Shown: positions 25,405 through 34,435, numbered from the stretch's first letter. The stretch is DNA of 58,134 nucleotides from Planctomycetota bacterium (GCA_030635145.1 DAOVZK010000008.1:1-58134); one strand, 5' to 3'. Notes: generated by a model from the sequence alone, not told the origin. Numbers and translations: made by a program.

Positions 25405-26151
25405 ATGACTAAAACAAACGCAAAATATAAACGGGTACTTGTAAAGCTTTCTGGCGAGGCATTATGCGGAAGATGCGAAAAAGGCGAAAATGGTGGTAGC
25501 GGAATCGACCCCGCCGCCGTCAAAACCATCGCAAACGAACTCGCCGCCGTCGCCCAAACCGGCGTGAAAGTCGGTGTGGTGGTTGGGGCAGGGAATTTCA
25601 TTCGCGGCCGCGACTTGGCAAATACCCCCGATATCGAAAACATCACCGCCGACTACATGGGCATGGTCGCAACCATCATCAACGCATTGGCCCTTCGCGA
25701 TACGATCTGCTCGTGCGGTGTGAAATCCGAAGTCTTCAGCGCGATTCCGACTCCGCTGGTTTGCGAACCTTACTATCGCCCGCGGGTTTTGGAATCTCTC
25801 GAGCAGGGCAGCGTGGTGATCTTCGCCGGTGGCACATCGCATCCGGGTGTGACCACCGACATGTGCGCCGCGATTAGGGCCAACGAAATCGGCGCGGATA
25901 TCCTGCTGAAGGCAACGAAAGTTGACGGTGTTTACGACAGCGACCCAGCTGTCAACCCCGACGCGAAAAAATATGAATCGCTGACATACGAACAGGCAAT
26001 CGCGGAAAAACTGGGAGTGATGGATTTACCGGCGATGGCGTTTTCGATGGATTGTGATATCCCGATGATGGTTTTCAACATGTCGGTTGCGGGCAACCTT
26101 GCCGCCGCCGCCAATGGCAAAAAAATCGGCACGATGGTTACACGAAAATAA
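25405..26151 (+). CDS. pyrH: UMP kinase
   Basis: 248 aa, bacterial PyrH of the amino-acid kinase fold, making UDP from UMP and ATP. Visible: RVLVKLSGEAL at the N-terminus, GVVVGAGNFIRGRD (usually GGGN), ADYMGMVATIINALAL, and the nucleotide-binding LLKATKVDGVYDSDPAVN. The loop that normally reads GTGNPFFTTD is GGTSHPGVTTD here, a deviation in the substrate region. frr follows after 81 bp, the usual pyrH-frr pair; tsf and rpsB are not upstream. Confidence 0.95.
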   Translation: MTKTNAKYKRVLVKLSGEALCGRCEKGENGGSGIDPAAVKTIANELAAVAQTGVKVGVVVGAGNFIRGRDLANTPDIENITADYMGMVATIINALALRDTICSCGVKSEVFSAIPTPLVCEPYYRPRVLESLEQGSVVIFAGGTSHPGVTTDMCAAIRANEIGADILLKATKVDGVYDSDPAVNPDAKKYESLTYEQAIAEKLGVMDLPAMAFSMDCDIPMMVFNMSVAGNLAAAANGKKIGTMVTRK

Positions 26152-26232
26152 AATTAAGCACTAGGGCGGCAACCCGCAGGTAATAACTTAAAAACGACAA
26201 CTGATAATAAAATAATCAGAGGTACTCTTATT

Positions 26233-26787
26233 ATGGACGAAATACTTTTTGAAGTTGAAGCAAACATGGAAACCGGATTGGACTATCTCCGAAAGGAGTT
26301 CCGCGGAATTCGCACCGGCCGCGCGTCTGGTGGGCTGGTGGAGCATATCAAGGTCGACTACTACGGTTCCCCGACCGACCTGCGGCAGCTGGCGAATATT
26401 TCTACGCCCGAGTCGAATCTTATCATTATCAAACCGTTCGACCCGAGCAGCATGAAGGATATCGAGCGGGCGATTCAGGCGAGCAATGTCGGAATTACTC
26501 CCAGCACCGACGGTAAGGTTATTCGTTTGTCCGTACCTCCGCTGTCTATCGAACGGCGCGACCAGCTCAAGGGGCAGGTCAAAAAGATGGCTGAGGCTGC
26601 CCGCGTTACCGTCCGCAATGCCCGCCGCGACGGAAATAAAATCGTCGACACTAAGCAAAAAGCCTCCGACCTCACCGAAGACGAATCGAAAAAAGGTAAA
26701 GACTCAATCCAGAAGCTCACCGACCGCTTCGAAAAAAGCATTACCGAACTCGTCGCCGCCAAAACGACGGAAATTCAGGACACGTAG
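26233..26787 (+). CDS. frr: Ribosome recycling factor
   Basis: 184 aa, exact family length. With EF-G it splits post-termination ribosomes. Conserved features are EANMETGLDYLRKEFRGIRTGRAS near the N-terminus, LIIIKPFDPSSMKDIERAIQ in the middle, and RRDQLKGQVKKMAEAARVTVRNARRD in the long helical arm. GAGGTA lies upstream of the ATG. It follows pyrH in the same direction. Confidence 0.97.
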   Translation: MDEILFEVEANMETGLDYLRKEFRGIRTGRASGGLVEHIKVDYYGSPTDLRQLANISTPESNLIIIKPFDPSSMKDIERAIQASNVGITPSTDGKVIRLSVPPLSIERRDQLKGQVKKMAEAARVTVRNARRDGNKIVDTKQKASDLTEDESKKGKDSIQKLTDRFEKSITELVAAKTTEIQDT

Positions 26788-27140
26788 TAGGCAGAAATGT
26801 CCGATGTCCAAATCGCAATGCCCAAGAGAATTTTTAATTCCAACAACCGATGACCGGCATCAGTGGTGAAGCCCGAAGGGCTGGCCAGAGTTTAGCCGGG
26901 GGTAGAGCGAACAGGCTGTGTCACAATACATACAAAATTCACGAAAGGCTATATTTGTCAAAATAGGGCAGCCTATTTTATCCAAATGCGGGTACGTATG
27001 ACCGGCAATTTGTGAAAAAAGGCAGTATTTCCTAATTGTGACACAGCCTGGAAGCGGAACCCCCGGGCGCAAGTTCGTAGAAAATCAGCCCCGAAGGGGC
27101 GGCAGAAATCGGTCGGTGATGGCGGCTCTACTCGACTTGA
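26788..27140. other. Spacer after frr: hairpin repeat interrupted by a MITE-like element
   Basis: No gene. The flanks carry a repeat built from CCCGAAGGGCTGG, GCCGGGGGTAGAGCGA and GCGGAACCCCCGGGC; the last two are inverted copies. The element at 26912-27050 is inserted between these arms. AGCCCCGAAGGGGCGGCAG follows at about 27087. Confidence 0.6.
26912..27050. mobile_element. 139-bp MITE-like element with 16-bp perfect inverted ends
   Basis: The left end CAGGCTGTGTCACAAT (26912-26927) is the exact reverse complement of the right end ATTGTGACACAGCCTG (27035-27050). The inside is AT-rich and non-coding. It interrupts an otherwise palindromic repeat, which is good evidence for insertion. No clear target duplication could be assigned. 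The parent transposase is not in the window. Confidence 0.8.
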
Positions 27141-28262
27141 TTATCCAATCATTTCCGCGTGCTGTTCGCGGGCGAAGCGGTCGGTCATCCCAGCTATGTA
27201 GTCGCAGGTTACGCGATGCAGCGAGTCGGTTTTGCTTTCGATGCGTTCGAGATATCGCGACGGTAATAGCATGGGCGATTGAATGAAGGCAGCGAAAAGT
27301 TCGCGAATGATGCTGGCGCCGATTTCGTCATTTTCCAGCTTGTCCGGCCGCCGGTAAACGTTGGCAAACAACATCTTTTTCAACTGTCCAAGATCATCCG
27401 CCATTTTCCTCGAGAGGCTCGCGCATTTTTCCGGTGCGTTTTGGACATCCTCGAAAGTTTCAACTCCCAGCCGCTCGATATTCGCAAATGTCGTTGCCGT
27501 CAGGTCGGCCGAGAGTTGTTGCGGAATCAAACGAACAGCTGCGATGCGATGATGAATTTCCCGCGCGTCGGGATATTGCGCGACGGCCTGTGCGTGGGCG
27601 TTTTCCCACAGCGGTTGATCGGCAAGCATGGTTTCGTTAACCCAGCCGGCAGCCATCGCGTCTTCGAGGTCGGCGGTAATGTAGGCGATCTCGTCACAGA
27701 TGTCGACGACTTGCGATTCCAGCGGGGGATGCGCCGCGCCCGCGAATTCGCTATGCGTTACCCCGTCGCGATTCTCGTGCCCGGCGATGCAATGGCGCGC
27801 AGCGTTCGTGAGGTTCAGCCCGCGAAAATCCGCAAACGGATGCTCGAGATAATCCACAACCCGCAGCGACTGGGCGTTATGCTCGAACCCATCGAAGTCG
27901 GCCATCAGTTCGTTGAGGGTGTCTTCCCCGCTGTGCCCGAACGGGGCATGCCCGAGATCGTGCGCCAAGGCGACGGCCTCGATTAAGTCTTCGTTGAGCC
28001 CCAAGGCCCGCCCGGCGTCGCGAGATACCTGCGCAACTTCCAACGAATGTGTTAACCGTGTACGAAAATGATCGAAATCGTGCGGGACGAACACCTGCGT
28101 TTTGAAATCCAACCGGCGGAAGGCGGAGCATCGCAGCACGCGGTTGCGGTCTTGCTGAAATGGAAACTCGCAGACTTGCTGCTCGGGAAATTTCCGCTGA
28201 CCGCTCGCGTTTGACGCGGCGTACGCAGCTAACAACTCGCAGCCCACAGGGTTACTCCGCAC
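27141..28262 (-). CDS. dgt: dGTPase-like HD-domain triphosphohydrolase
   Basis: 373 aa, deoxyguanosinetriphosphate triphosphohydrolase-like family, cleaving dNTPs to deoxynucleosides and triphosphate. The HD metal site is complete: RTRLTHSLEVAQ, ALAHDLGHAPFGHSGE and a later Asp in VVDICDEIAYITADLEDA. FRRLDFKTQVF is typical of the family. Its start overlaps the end of the upstream HIT gene by 11 bp, so the two are co-translated. The length fits the shorter bacterial subgroup. Confidence 0.93.
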   Translation of the reverse strand: MRSNPVGCELLAAYAASNASGQRKFPEQQVCEFPFQQDRNRVLRCSAFRRLDFKTQVFVPHDFDHFRTRLTHSLEVAQVSRDAGRALGLNEDLIEAVALAHDLGHAPFGHSGEDTLNELMADFDGFEHNAQSLRVVDYLEHPFADFRGLNLTNAARHCIAGHENRDGVTHSEFAGAAHPPLESQVVDICDEIAYITADLEDAMAAGWVNETMLADQPLWENAHAQAVAQYPDAREIHHRIAAVRLIPQQLSADLTATTFANIERLGVETFEDVQNAPEKCASLSRKMADDLGQLKKMLFANVYRRPDKLENDEIGASIIRELFAAFIQSPMLLPSRYLERIESKTDSLHRVTCDYIAGMTDRFAREQHAEMIG

Positions 28263-28803
28263 CGTATCGTTTAGACAAGCCCAATTCGTCGGTGGCTGCG
28301 CGGAATCGGTCGTATGTCTTTTCGAGAAATTCGGGAATCACGCGAACGTCACCCAGCACGGATATGAAATTTGTGTCCCCATCCCATCGCGGAACGTTGT
28401 GAATATGCAGATGACCCGGCAGCCCGGCCCCGGCGCACCGCCCGAGGTTTATCCCGACGTTAAATCCGTGCGGATTGATGGCGTGCTGAGTTACCCCCTG
28501 AAAGTCGCGCAACATTTCCATCAACTCCGTCATGGTTTCCGTCGGGGTGTCAGCTAACTCGCCGACGTGATCGTATGGCGCGATCAGCCCATGCCCGCCG
28601 GTATACGGAAATCGGTTAAGCACGCACATGCAGGTTTTGCCCCGCCACAGCAGAAGGTTCTTCCTATCTTCGCTGCAGTCGGCATCGCGAACGGCACAAA
28701 GAAAGCATCCATTTTCAGGCTCCGACAGGCCCGAGATGTATTCCATCCGCCACGGTGCCCAGATGTTGGTGTTCGATTCGCCGGTTTGCTTATCGTTACT
28801 CAT
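28252..28803 (-). CDS. HIT-family hydrolase (Ap4A phosphorylase-like)
   Basis: 183 aa from ATG 28801-28803; the 44-codon extension upstream is not conserved in character. The histidine triad is GHLHIHNVPRW. The N-terminal IWAPWRMEYI and CFLCAV match the mycobacterial Rv2613c-type Ap4A phosphorylases, which break diadenosine tetraphosphate with phosphate. It overlaps dgt, so a nucleotide-housekeeping pair is likely. Confidence 0.92.
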   Translation of the reverse strand: MSNDKQTGESNTNIWAPWRMEYISGLSEPENGCFLCAVRDADCSEDRKNLLLWRGKTCMCVLNRFPYTGGHGLIAPYDHVGELADTPTETMTELMEMLRDFQGVTQHAINPHGFNVGINLGRCAGAGLPGHLHIHNVPRWDGDTNFISVLGDVRVIPEFLEKTYDRFRAATDELGLSKRYGAE

Positions 28804-28935
28804 AGCGGGAATATACCAGCTACCCCGCGCAACGGCAAGCCCTTGGGGGTGGTGGTGATGAAATAACGAAACAGGTATTCCCTCGCACGGGAGAGATAAG
28901 GCATCTGCGGTGTCAGAATTTTTTTGAAATATCAC

Positions 28936-28989
28936 TTGACAGTCGATACCTTACAGTATATAGTAACAATACCTTGAACCATAAAGTAT
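28936..28989 (+). promoter_or_regulatory. Promoter and putative PadR operator
   Basis: TTGACA (28936-28941), exactly 17 bp, TATAGT (28959-28964): a near-consensus sigma-70 promoter. The dyad ATAC-N6-GTAT (28946-28959) overlaps the spacer and -10, and a second dyad ATAC-N13-GTAT (28969-28989) covers the start site and leader. This layout suits autorepression by the PadR protein encoded just downstream. Confidence 0.8.
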
Positions 28990-28999
28990 AGGTGAGCTG

Positions 29000-29359
29000 A
29001 TGGCAATACTTCAAAAGAAAACTCTGGACGGTAATGTTGAAACACTGATCCTTGTGATTTTACAGGAGGGTCAGAGTTACGGTTACGAAATCATCCAAAC
29101 TCTCAACGATCGTGCAGCTGGGGTCTTAAAAATGGGGGAGGGAACCGCCTATCCCGTTTTGCACCGTCTGGAGGAGCGTGAGCTGATAATATCTCGATGG
29201 ACGAAAGCTCAGAATGGGCGCAAGCGAAAATATTATCGGCTGACGCCAAAAGGACGACGAACATTGGCACAAAACGTTCAGCAGTGGGAGGCACTTGTTC
29301 AACTTATGCAAAATCTTCTGGGGTCAGAATCTGTTGGCCTGTCAGGTGTGGGAAAATAA
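29000..29359 (+). CDS. PadR-family transcriptional regulator
   Basis: 119 aa. The winged helix (about residues 12-85) includes VETLILVILQEGQSYGYEIIQTL and the hallmark GEGTAYPVLHRLEERELI followed by GRKRKYYRLTPKG. PadR proteins usually repress an adjacent membrane or transport gene. GGTGAG precedes the ATG. The next gene, 18 bp downstream, encodes a HAAS-domain membrane protein, a partnership common in Firmicutes and other phyla. The promoter upstream carries two dyads that are likely its own operator. Confidence 0.93.
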   Translation: MAILQKKTLDGNVETLILVILQEGQSYGYEIIQTLNDRAAGVLKMGEGTAYPVLHRLEERELIISRWTKAQNGRKRKYYRLTPKGRRTLAQNVQQWEALVQLMQNLLGSESVGLSGVGK

Positions 29360-29377
29360 ACTGAAAGGAGCATCCAA

Positions 29378-30097
29378 ATGAGTGAAATGCTTGAAAGCTA
29401 TCTCGATAGAGTTATGGTTTATGCGAATCGCAGCGATGAAGAGGCCGCAGATCTTCGTAATGAACTGCAAGATCATCTGCTTAAGAAAATTGATGACCTG
29501 CAGGCAGAAGGTCTTTCTGAATCGGATGCGATTTATCAAGCTATAAACAAACATGGGCATCCCCGAATCATCGGATATGGTCTGCGCAAAAGATTCCCGC
29601 TTATTGATATTCGTTCACATGGGACTGCTCGTGGTGTTATTGCTATCGGGCCAAAGGCTGTCGGAATTTTCGCCTTTGGAGGAACCGCTATCGGCGTTTT
29701 TGCGTGTGGCGGCTTTGCAATTGGGGGCGTAGCTTTGGGCGGCTTTGCCTTGGCTGCAATTTTCGCTTTCTGTGGGATTGGCGTGGGGACTTTTGCTTAT
29801 GGGGGTATGGTGCTGGGTGTTCTGGCGACGGGTGGTTTTGCTTCGGGGATCGTGGCCGTTGGAGGTTTTGCTATCGGCCTTTTGGCTGAAGGTGGAAAGG
29901 AATTTAGTTACTTTAACACAGAGAATGCCCCGAGGTTTATGAAATTATTGCTAGGTCTTGTGCGTAGCAAAGGATTATACCTTTGGGCAACTATTGTTAC
30001 TGTCCCAATCATGTTGGCGTTGGTGGCCGTCACAAATGTATTCACTATTCGCGAACGCCGACGGATTCAGAACGCTGACCCCTGGTTACAAGAGTAA
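29378..30097 (+). CDS. HAAS-domain membrane protein with Gly-rich repeats
   Basis: 239 aa. Residues 1-75 form a HAAS/permease-prefix-like helical domain (LESYLDRV ... LRNELQDHLLKKIDDLQAEGLSESDAIYQAI ... HGHP), the part thought to work with PadR regulators. Residues about 84-172 are an array of hydrophobic, Gly-rich units of the pattern GGxAIGxxAxGG. A transmembrane helix (about 200-222) and a basic tail follow. AAGGAG precedes the start. It is co-transcribed with padR. The repeat region could line a membrane-embedded or amyloid-like structure; its function is unknown. Confidence 0.8.
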   Translation: MSEMLESYLDRVMVYANRSDEEAADLRNELQDHLLKKIDDLQAEGLSESDAIYQAINKHGHPRIIGYGLRKRFPLIDIRSHGTARGVIAIGPKAVGIFAFGGTAIGVFACGGFAIGGVALGGFALAAIFAFCGIGVGTFAYGGMVLGVLATGGFASGIVAVGGFAIGLLAEGGKEFSYFNTENAPRFMKLLLGLVRSKGLYLWATIVTVPIMLALVAVTNVFTIRERRRIQNADPWLQE

Positions 30098-30125
30098 CGG
30101 GGGCATACTCTATTAGCTTCCAGTG

Positions 30126-32138
30126 CTACTGGCGAAGTTCCGCGCCGAAGGTTTTGCCCAGAGCGGAGAGGACTTCATCGATTTGCTCGTCGACCTGTTG
30201 GCCGGTGAGTGTCCCTTTGCTGCTGCGATATTCCAACGCAATCGTGACGGATTTTTTGCCCTTGGGGGTTTGCTTTCCGCGGTAGGTTGTAACGTAGTCG
30301 ACGGAAATTCGTAGCGGCTGTGCGATGGTTTCGACGACGTCGCTTAGCTGGCCCCACGTGACGTCTTCGTCTAGCAGTAACGACAAGTCGCGGTTGACGG
30401 GTGGAAACTTCGGCAGCAGGTGCGCGGTGCGCGTCAGGTTCGCGAACTTGGTAAGCACGTCGAATTTTATGCGGGCAGCCGCGACAGGTTTTTCGACGTC
30501 GAAGCGGTTTTGCACATCGCCGCTGATCAGCCCTATGGCCCCAGCCGATTCATCGTTCAGTAAAATCACCGCCGAGATTCCATCTTCAAAACCAGGCGCG
30601 TTTTCCGGGCGAATAGTCAGCGACACCTGCGGAGCGATTCGCTGGATCGTGTACTCCAGGGCACCGCGAAGATCGCGAAGGTCTTGCGTCGTCATGATCG
30701 CCAGCTCGGTGAACTCGTCGGGTAGTGCGCGGTTTTTTGACGGCGGAAAAACAGCTGCCAGCTCGAACAGCGACACGCTGGTGTTACCGACAGCCTGGTT
30801 GCTTTTGATCGCCCTCAGCAGCGATGGCAGCAATGTCGGGCGGAGTGCGTTGTTGGTTTTGCGGACGTTCGCGTCGACGTTAACGGTTTCGTCGAATCCG
30901 AAACAAGCTGCGTCGGGTGCGTCGATGAACGAAAACGTAATCGACTCGTCGAACCCGGCTCGCGTCAAGGCCTCGGCGGTGGCGGTGCGGATTCGTTCGA
31001 CGGTTCCCTTCGGGCGAACGCGATGCGTCACGCTGTGTCCGACGGGAAGGTTGTCGAACCCGACGATGCGGGCGACTTCTTCGATGAGGTCGACTTCGCG
31101 AGTGAGATCCGAACGGTACGGAGGAATCGCGCAGGTGATTTTTGCACCATTGTCACCGTCGAGCTTCGCCCCCAGCCCGAGGCCGGTCAGAATTTCGCAT
31201 TGCCGCTCCGGGGTAGTGACGATTCCCAAAAGTTTGTCCGTTCGCGCTGTGCGAAGCGTTACCGTTGGAGCTTCGTAGGGTTTTGCCCAAACATCCACGA
31301 CGCCGTCGGCAAGCGTGCCGCCGGTAAGTTCGCAGATCATCGCGCAGGCTCGTTGCGAGGCTTCGTCGACGGCGACGGAATCGATGCATCGCTCGAAGCG
31401 ATAGTTGCTCTCGCTCATGACCCCGAGTTTTCGGCTGGTGTATCGTGTTGTCAGCGGGTCGAACTGTGCCGACTCGATCAGCAGGTTCGTTGTCGCTTCT
31501 GTAACTTCGGTGTCGAGCCCGCCCATGACACCGGCGATGGCGACGGGTTTGTCGGCGTCGGCGATGATGCACATTTTCTCGTCGAGCTGGCAGGTGGTCT
31601 CGTCGATGCTGACGATGGTTTCGCCCTTTTTTGCCCGCCGCACGATGATTCGGTTTTCGGAAAGCTTGTCGTAGTCGAAGCTATGCAGCGGCTGAGAGTA
31701 TTCCATCAGCACGAAGTTCGTCACGTCGACGACGTTGTTGACGCTACGCATGCCGATAGCTTCGAGATAATCGACCAACCATTGCGGGGACGCCCCGATT
31801 TTTACGTTGCGAATGACGCGGGCGGTGTATCGCGGACAAAGCTCGTCGTCGAGAACTTCAACGCTGGTTAACTCAGCGGCGGTGGCGTCGGTTTTGGGGA
31901 GCTTGATTTGCGGGGCGCGAAATTCGGTGCTCAGGGCGGCGGCAAGTTCGCGGGCCACACCCAAGTGCCCCAGCAGGTCGGGGCGGTTGGAAGTTACTTC
32001 CAGGTCGAACACGATATCCGACGCCGTTTCTGTAATGCCCTCGCAGTTGAGCCCGATGCGCGTAAACAGCTCGCCCAACTCCGCAGCTGGGAGTGAAACG
32101 TCTACATATTCCGTTAACCAATTCAGCGATATATTCAT
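30126..32138 (-). CDS. pheT: Phenylalanyl-tRNA synthetase beta subunit, short form
   Basis: 670 aa from ATG 32136-32138, with GGAAAG upstream. It pairs with PheS to charge tRNA-Phe. The N-terminus MNISLNWLTEYVDV runs straight into DLEVTSNRPDLLGHLGVARELA, so the EMAP/tRNA-binding OB domain (about 100-150 residues) found in most bacterial PheT is missing. B3/B4 editing, B5 and C-terminal anticodon-binding (FPPVNRDLSLLLDEDV ... YRGKQTPKGKKSVTIALEYRS) domains are present. pheS is not adjacent. Confidence 0.95.
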   Translation of the reverse strand: MNISLNWLTEYVDVSLPAAELGELFTRIGLNCEGITETASDIVFDLEVTSNRPDLLGHLGVARELAAALSTEFRAPQIKLPKTDATAAELTSVEVLDDELCPRYTARVIRNVKIGASPQWLVDYLEAIGMRSVNNVVDVTNFVLMEYSQPLHSFDYDKLSENRIIVRRAKKGETIVSIDETTCQLDEKMCIIADADKPVAIAGVMGGLDTEVTEATTNLLIESAQFDPLTTRYTSRKLGVMSESNYRFERCIDSVAVDEASQRACAMICELTGGTLADGVVDVWAKPYEAPTVTLRTARTDKLLGIVTTPERQCEILTGLGLGAKLDGDNGAKITCAIPPYRSDLTREVDLIEEVARIVGFDNLPVGHSVTHRVRPKGTVERIRTATAEALTRAGFDESITFSFIDAPDAACFGFDETVNVDANVRKTNNALRPTLLPSLLRAIKSNQAVGNTSVSLFELAAVFPPSKNRALPDEFTELAIMTTQDLRDLRGALEYTIQRIAPQVSLTIRPENAPGFEDGISAVILLNDESAGAIGLISGDVQNRFDVEKPVAAARIKFDVLTKFANLTRTAHLLPKFPPVNRDLSLLLDEDVTWGQLSDVVETIAQPLRISVDYVTTYRGKQTPKGKKSVTIALEYRSSKGTLTGQQVDEQIDEVLSALGKTFGAELRQ

Positions 32139-32197
32139 GATAACTTTCCCGGATCGTAATTGCTGCACCACTATGCAGCATCGAAAATCCTTTTCAG

Positions 32198-32375
32198 CAA
32201 AATCCGAAACACTAAAACCTAAATCCTAAACAATATCGAATACTCAAAAATTAATATTCAAACAAAACAGAAAAACAGGAACATTCATTTGCGACCCGTG
32301 TCTTTCGTTTTTGTTTTGGTGATTTGAATTTAGTATTTGTTTAGAATTTCGCTATTCGTCTTTCGAGTTTTCAAT
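32198..32375. repeat. AT-rich palindromic element (fourth copy)
   Basis: Arms AACCTAAATCCTAAACAATA and TTAGTATTTGTTTAGAATTT are in inverted orientation, like the copies at 12783, 20494 and 22042. It fills the spacer between pheT and the NDK-like gene. Confidence 0.68.
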
Positions 32376-32378
32376 TTG

Positions 32379-33554
32379 TTATCCCAGGTATTCCCGGATA
32401 ATTTTCTGCACGTCGCAGGTGTCGATTTCGCTATCTGGTGCCAGCCCGACGATTTTTCGTTCGCGGATGGCACTTTCAGGCGAGTCTGAGGCGTGTGCGC
32501 CGTTTCGCATAAGGTCGCGGCCGAAATCGCTGCGAACGGTTCCCGGTTCTGCCTTGCTCGGATCGGTGGAACCCAAAACTTCGCGCACTTTCTCGATAGG
32601 ATCAACGCCCTCGTACAGCAGTGCCAGGCAGCGGGCGCTGCCGGCGGTTGCTTTTTCGGATTCGGGAATGGAGTTGGGGTCAATCCCGGTCATGTATTCG
32701 ACAATTTTTTGGAATTCGCAGATGGCGTTGCGCTCGGCGAGATGCTCGGCGACACAGTCGGCGTCTTGCTCGGTGAACGGGAACCCAAACGCATCGTTTA
32801 GCCGATCGTAAACAACATTGCTAACGAGGAACTTGAGCCTCTTGACGAAGATTTCCTTCAGCGGGCCGTAGAATTCCTCGCCCTGCGCGACGGTCATGGT
32901 GAAAAGTTTGGCACCGACGATTCGCAGCCCGGTTAGGCTGAACGTGTCGATGATATTTCCGGGCCGGCGCGAGCGGCGGTCGAAGTTGTCGGGTTTCAGC
33001 ATCACGAGCGTCGTCTGCGGTTTGCCCTCAGGGTAATCGATGCGGCCTTCCACGACCCCCCCGTCTGTCAAGGCGTAGTCGGCGAGCAGTTTGAGGTGTT
33101 GTTTGTTGAGGTCGGGGCAGTTGCCGGTCATGACGGCCGGTTCAAAGTAGTGGATCTTCCCGGTGTCGTCGCGAATGAAGTCGCCAAAAGTTCCGCGAAT
33201 GGTGTCGCCGGTAAGATGCTCGGTGAACGATCCGACGATATCTTCTTTCAGGTGCCGTACAGCGTTCGGCCCGTGGAACAGCAAAACCATACAACGCGGG
33301 AGCATTCCGTACGGGTTGTTCTGCCGCAAATTCGTATCTACATAGTCGCACCATGCCTGCTTGATGGCCGGTTCTGTGTCGGCGGGGCAGAGCACCTTCT
33401 TGTAGGCGTCGAGAAATTCATCCGAAAAGACATACATTCTGGAACCGACAAAATCGAGTTTCGTGTTCGCTAAAAGCCGTCCAATAATTCCGCCCGTGCG
33501 AGATTTGCAGAGGCTGTATGGTGTTATGAGTACGTAACCTAGTTCTTCTTTCAC
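32379..33554 (-). CDS. Tandem nucleoside-diphosphate-kinase-domain protein
   Basis: 391 aa from a GTG at 33552-33554, which has AGGAGC 6 bases upstream and opens with VKEELGYVLITPYS, like NDK; an upstream TTG/ATG extension lacks this support. There are two NDK folds. The first (1 to about 165) has an altered active-site stretch (RDDTGKIHYFEPAV) without the SDS signature. The second (about 180-385) has TLVMLKPDNF at the start and NGAHASDS near the end, matching the catalytic N-x-x-H-G-S-D-S of NDK. Single-domain NDK is about 150 aa, so this is a duplicated, enlarged form with one probably inactive half. Confidence 0.82.
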   Translation of the reverse strand: MKEELGYVLITPYSLCKSRTGGIIGRLLANTKLDFVGSRMYVFSDEFLDAYKKVLCPADTEPAIKQAWCDYVDTNLRQNNPYGMLPRCMVLLFHGPNAVRHLKEDIVGSFTEHLTGDTIRGTFGDFIRDDTGKIHYFEPAVMTGNCPDLNKQHLKLLADYALTDGGVVEGRIDYPEGKPQTTLVMLKPDNFDRRSRRPGNIIDTFSLTGLRIVGAKLFTMTVAQGEEFYGPLKEIFVKRLKFLVSNVVYDRLNDAFGFPFTEQDADCVAEHLAERNAICEFQKIVEYMTGIDPNSIPESEKATAGSARCLALLYEGVDPIEKVREVLGSTDPSKAEPGTVRSDFGRDLMRNGAHASDSPESAIRERKIVGLAPDSEIDTCDVQKIIREYLG

Positions 33555-33976
33555 AATTTCGCTCCTTGCGATGGGGATACAGTCGCTTTCGTATTCAATT
33601 AGAGCGGCAAGAATAGCAAACTGCATCTCTTTTCGCAATTATTTATCACCAATGATTTTCATTGGATTTGTCGTTGAAAAATAATCTTTCAATATCGAGG
33701 CCACGGAAGAGCAGCGGTAAAATTTTTTACATAAAAATTTAGGAAAAAATTTCCCGTGCCACACTGATGTCACTGGGCAAATGATACAAACTAGTTGTTG
33801 AAAAATAAATACAAGAGCATCTTAAGATCGTTTGACACATTCAATCTCAAAATGCTCAACCACATTATCGGCCGGGGTCGAAGCAAGTTGCTTTGCAAAC
33901 GCTTCGACAATCTGTGATGTGTGGGGTGGAATTTAAGGTAGTTTTAAAACTGCCTCGTGCGTCCTTCGCTAGTAAT

Positions 33977-34129
33977 CTGTAACAGGAATTGTGTTGGATA
34001 GATGCGCAGTGCCGATGAGGTAGATGCAAGGAAGAAAAACGGTTGCATATTTGTAGATATTCCGCCGTTTTTCTGACGCAGCAGATGCCTTATCGCCACC
34101 AGCAGATACCGACACAATTCCTGTTACAG
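33977..34129. mobile_element. 153-bp MITE-like element with 18-bp perfect inverted ends
   Basis: CTGTAACAGGAATTGTGT (33977-33994) and ACACAATTCCTGTTACAG (34112-34129) are exact inverted copies. An inner hairpin (GAAAAACGG / CCGTTTTTC, near 34034 and 34067) lies in the middle. There is no coding content. The ends differ from those of the element at 26912-27050, so this is a separate family. Confidence 0.78.
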
Positions 34130-34435
34130 AGTACCAGAATAGCAGGGAGAGACGATAACAGCTGGGCGGCAAATTGACAGGGGCGAGCCGAAAGGTTTGT
34201 CGATTTGCCGCCTTGCGTTTTTACACCTGTTACAGAAACCCTCGTCTGCATACCTCGGCACCAAGTCTGGTAGTCTGGGGTCATGCAACAAGTTGCATGA
34301 CCTACTGCCGGGGCTTTAATTAGAAACGCCCTCTAGACATCAAGTCAATAGACCACACCTGTCTTTTTACAGCTCACCGCCGGTGTGTTTAAAAAAGCTC
34401 CCCCAAAGAATTTGCGATAGTTTCGCAATAAACCA

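Noticed and set aside
26860-27072. 70-codon minus-strand frame after frr
   Set aside because: It lies almost wholly inside the MITE-like element and its inverted ends.
28804-28935. 44-codon extension of the HIT protein
   Set aside because: Contains a His run (HHHH) and overlaps the divergent PadR promoter; not typical of the family.
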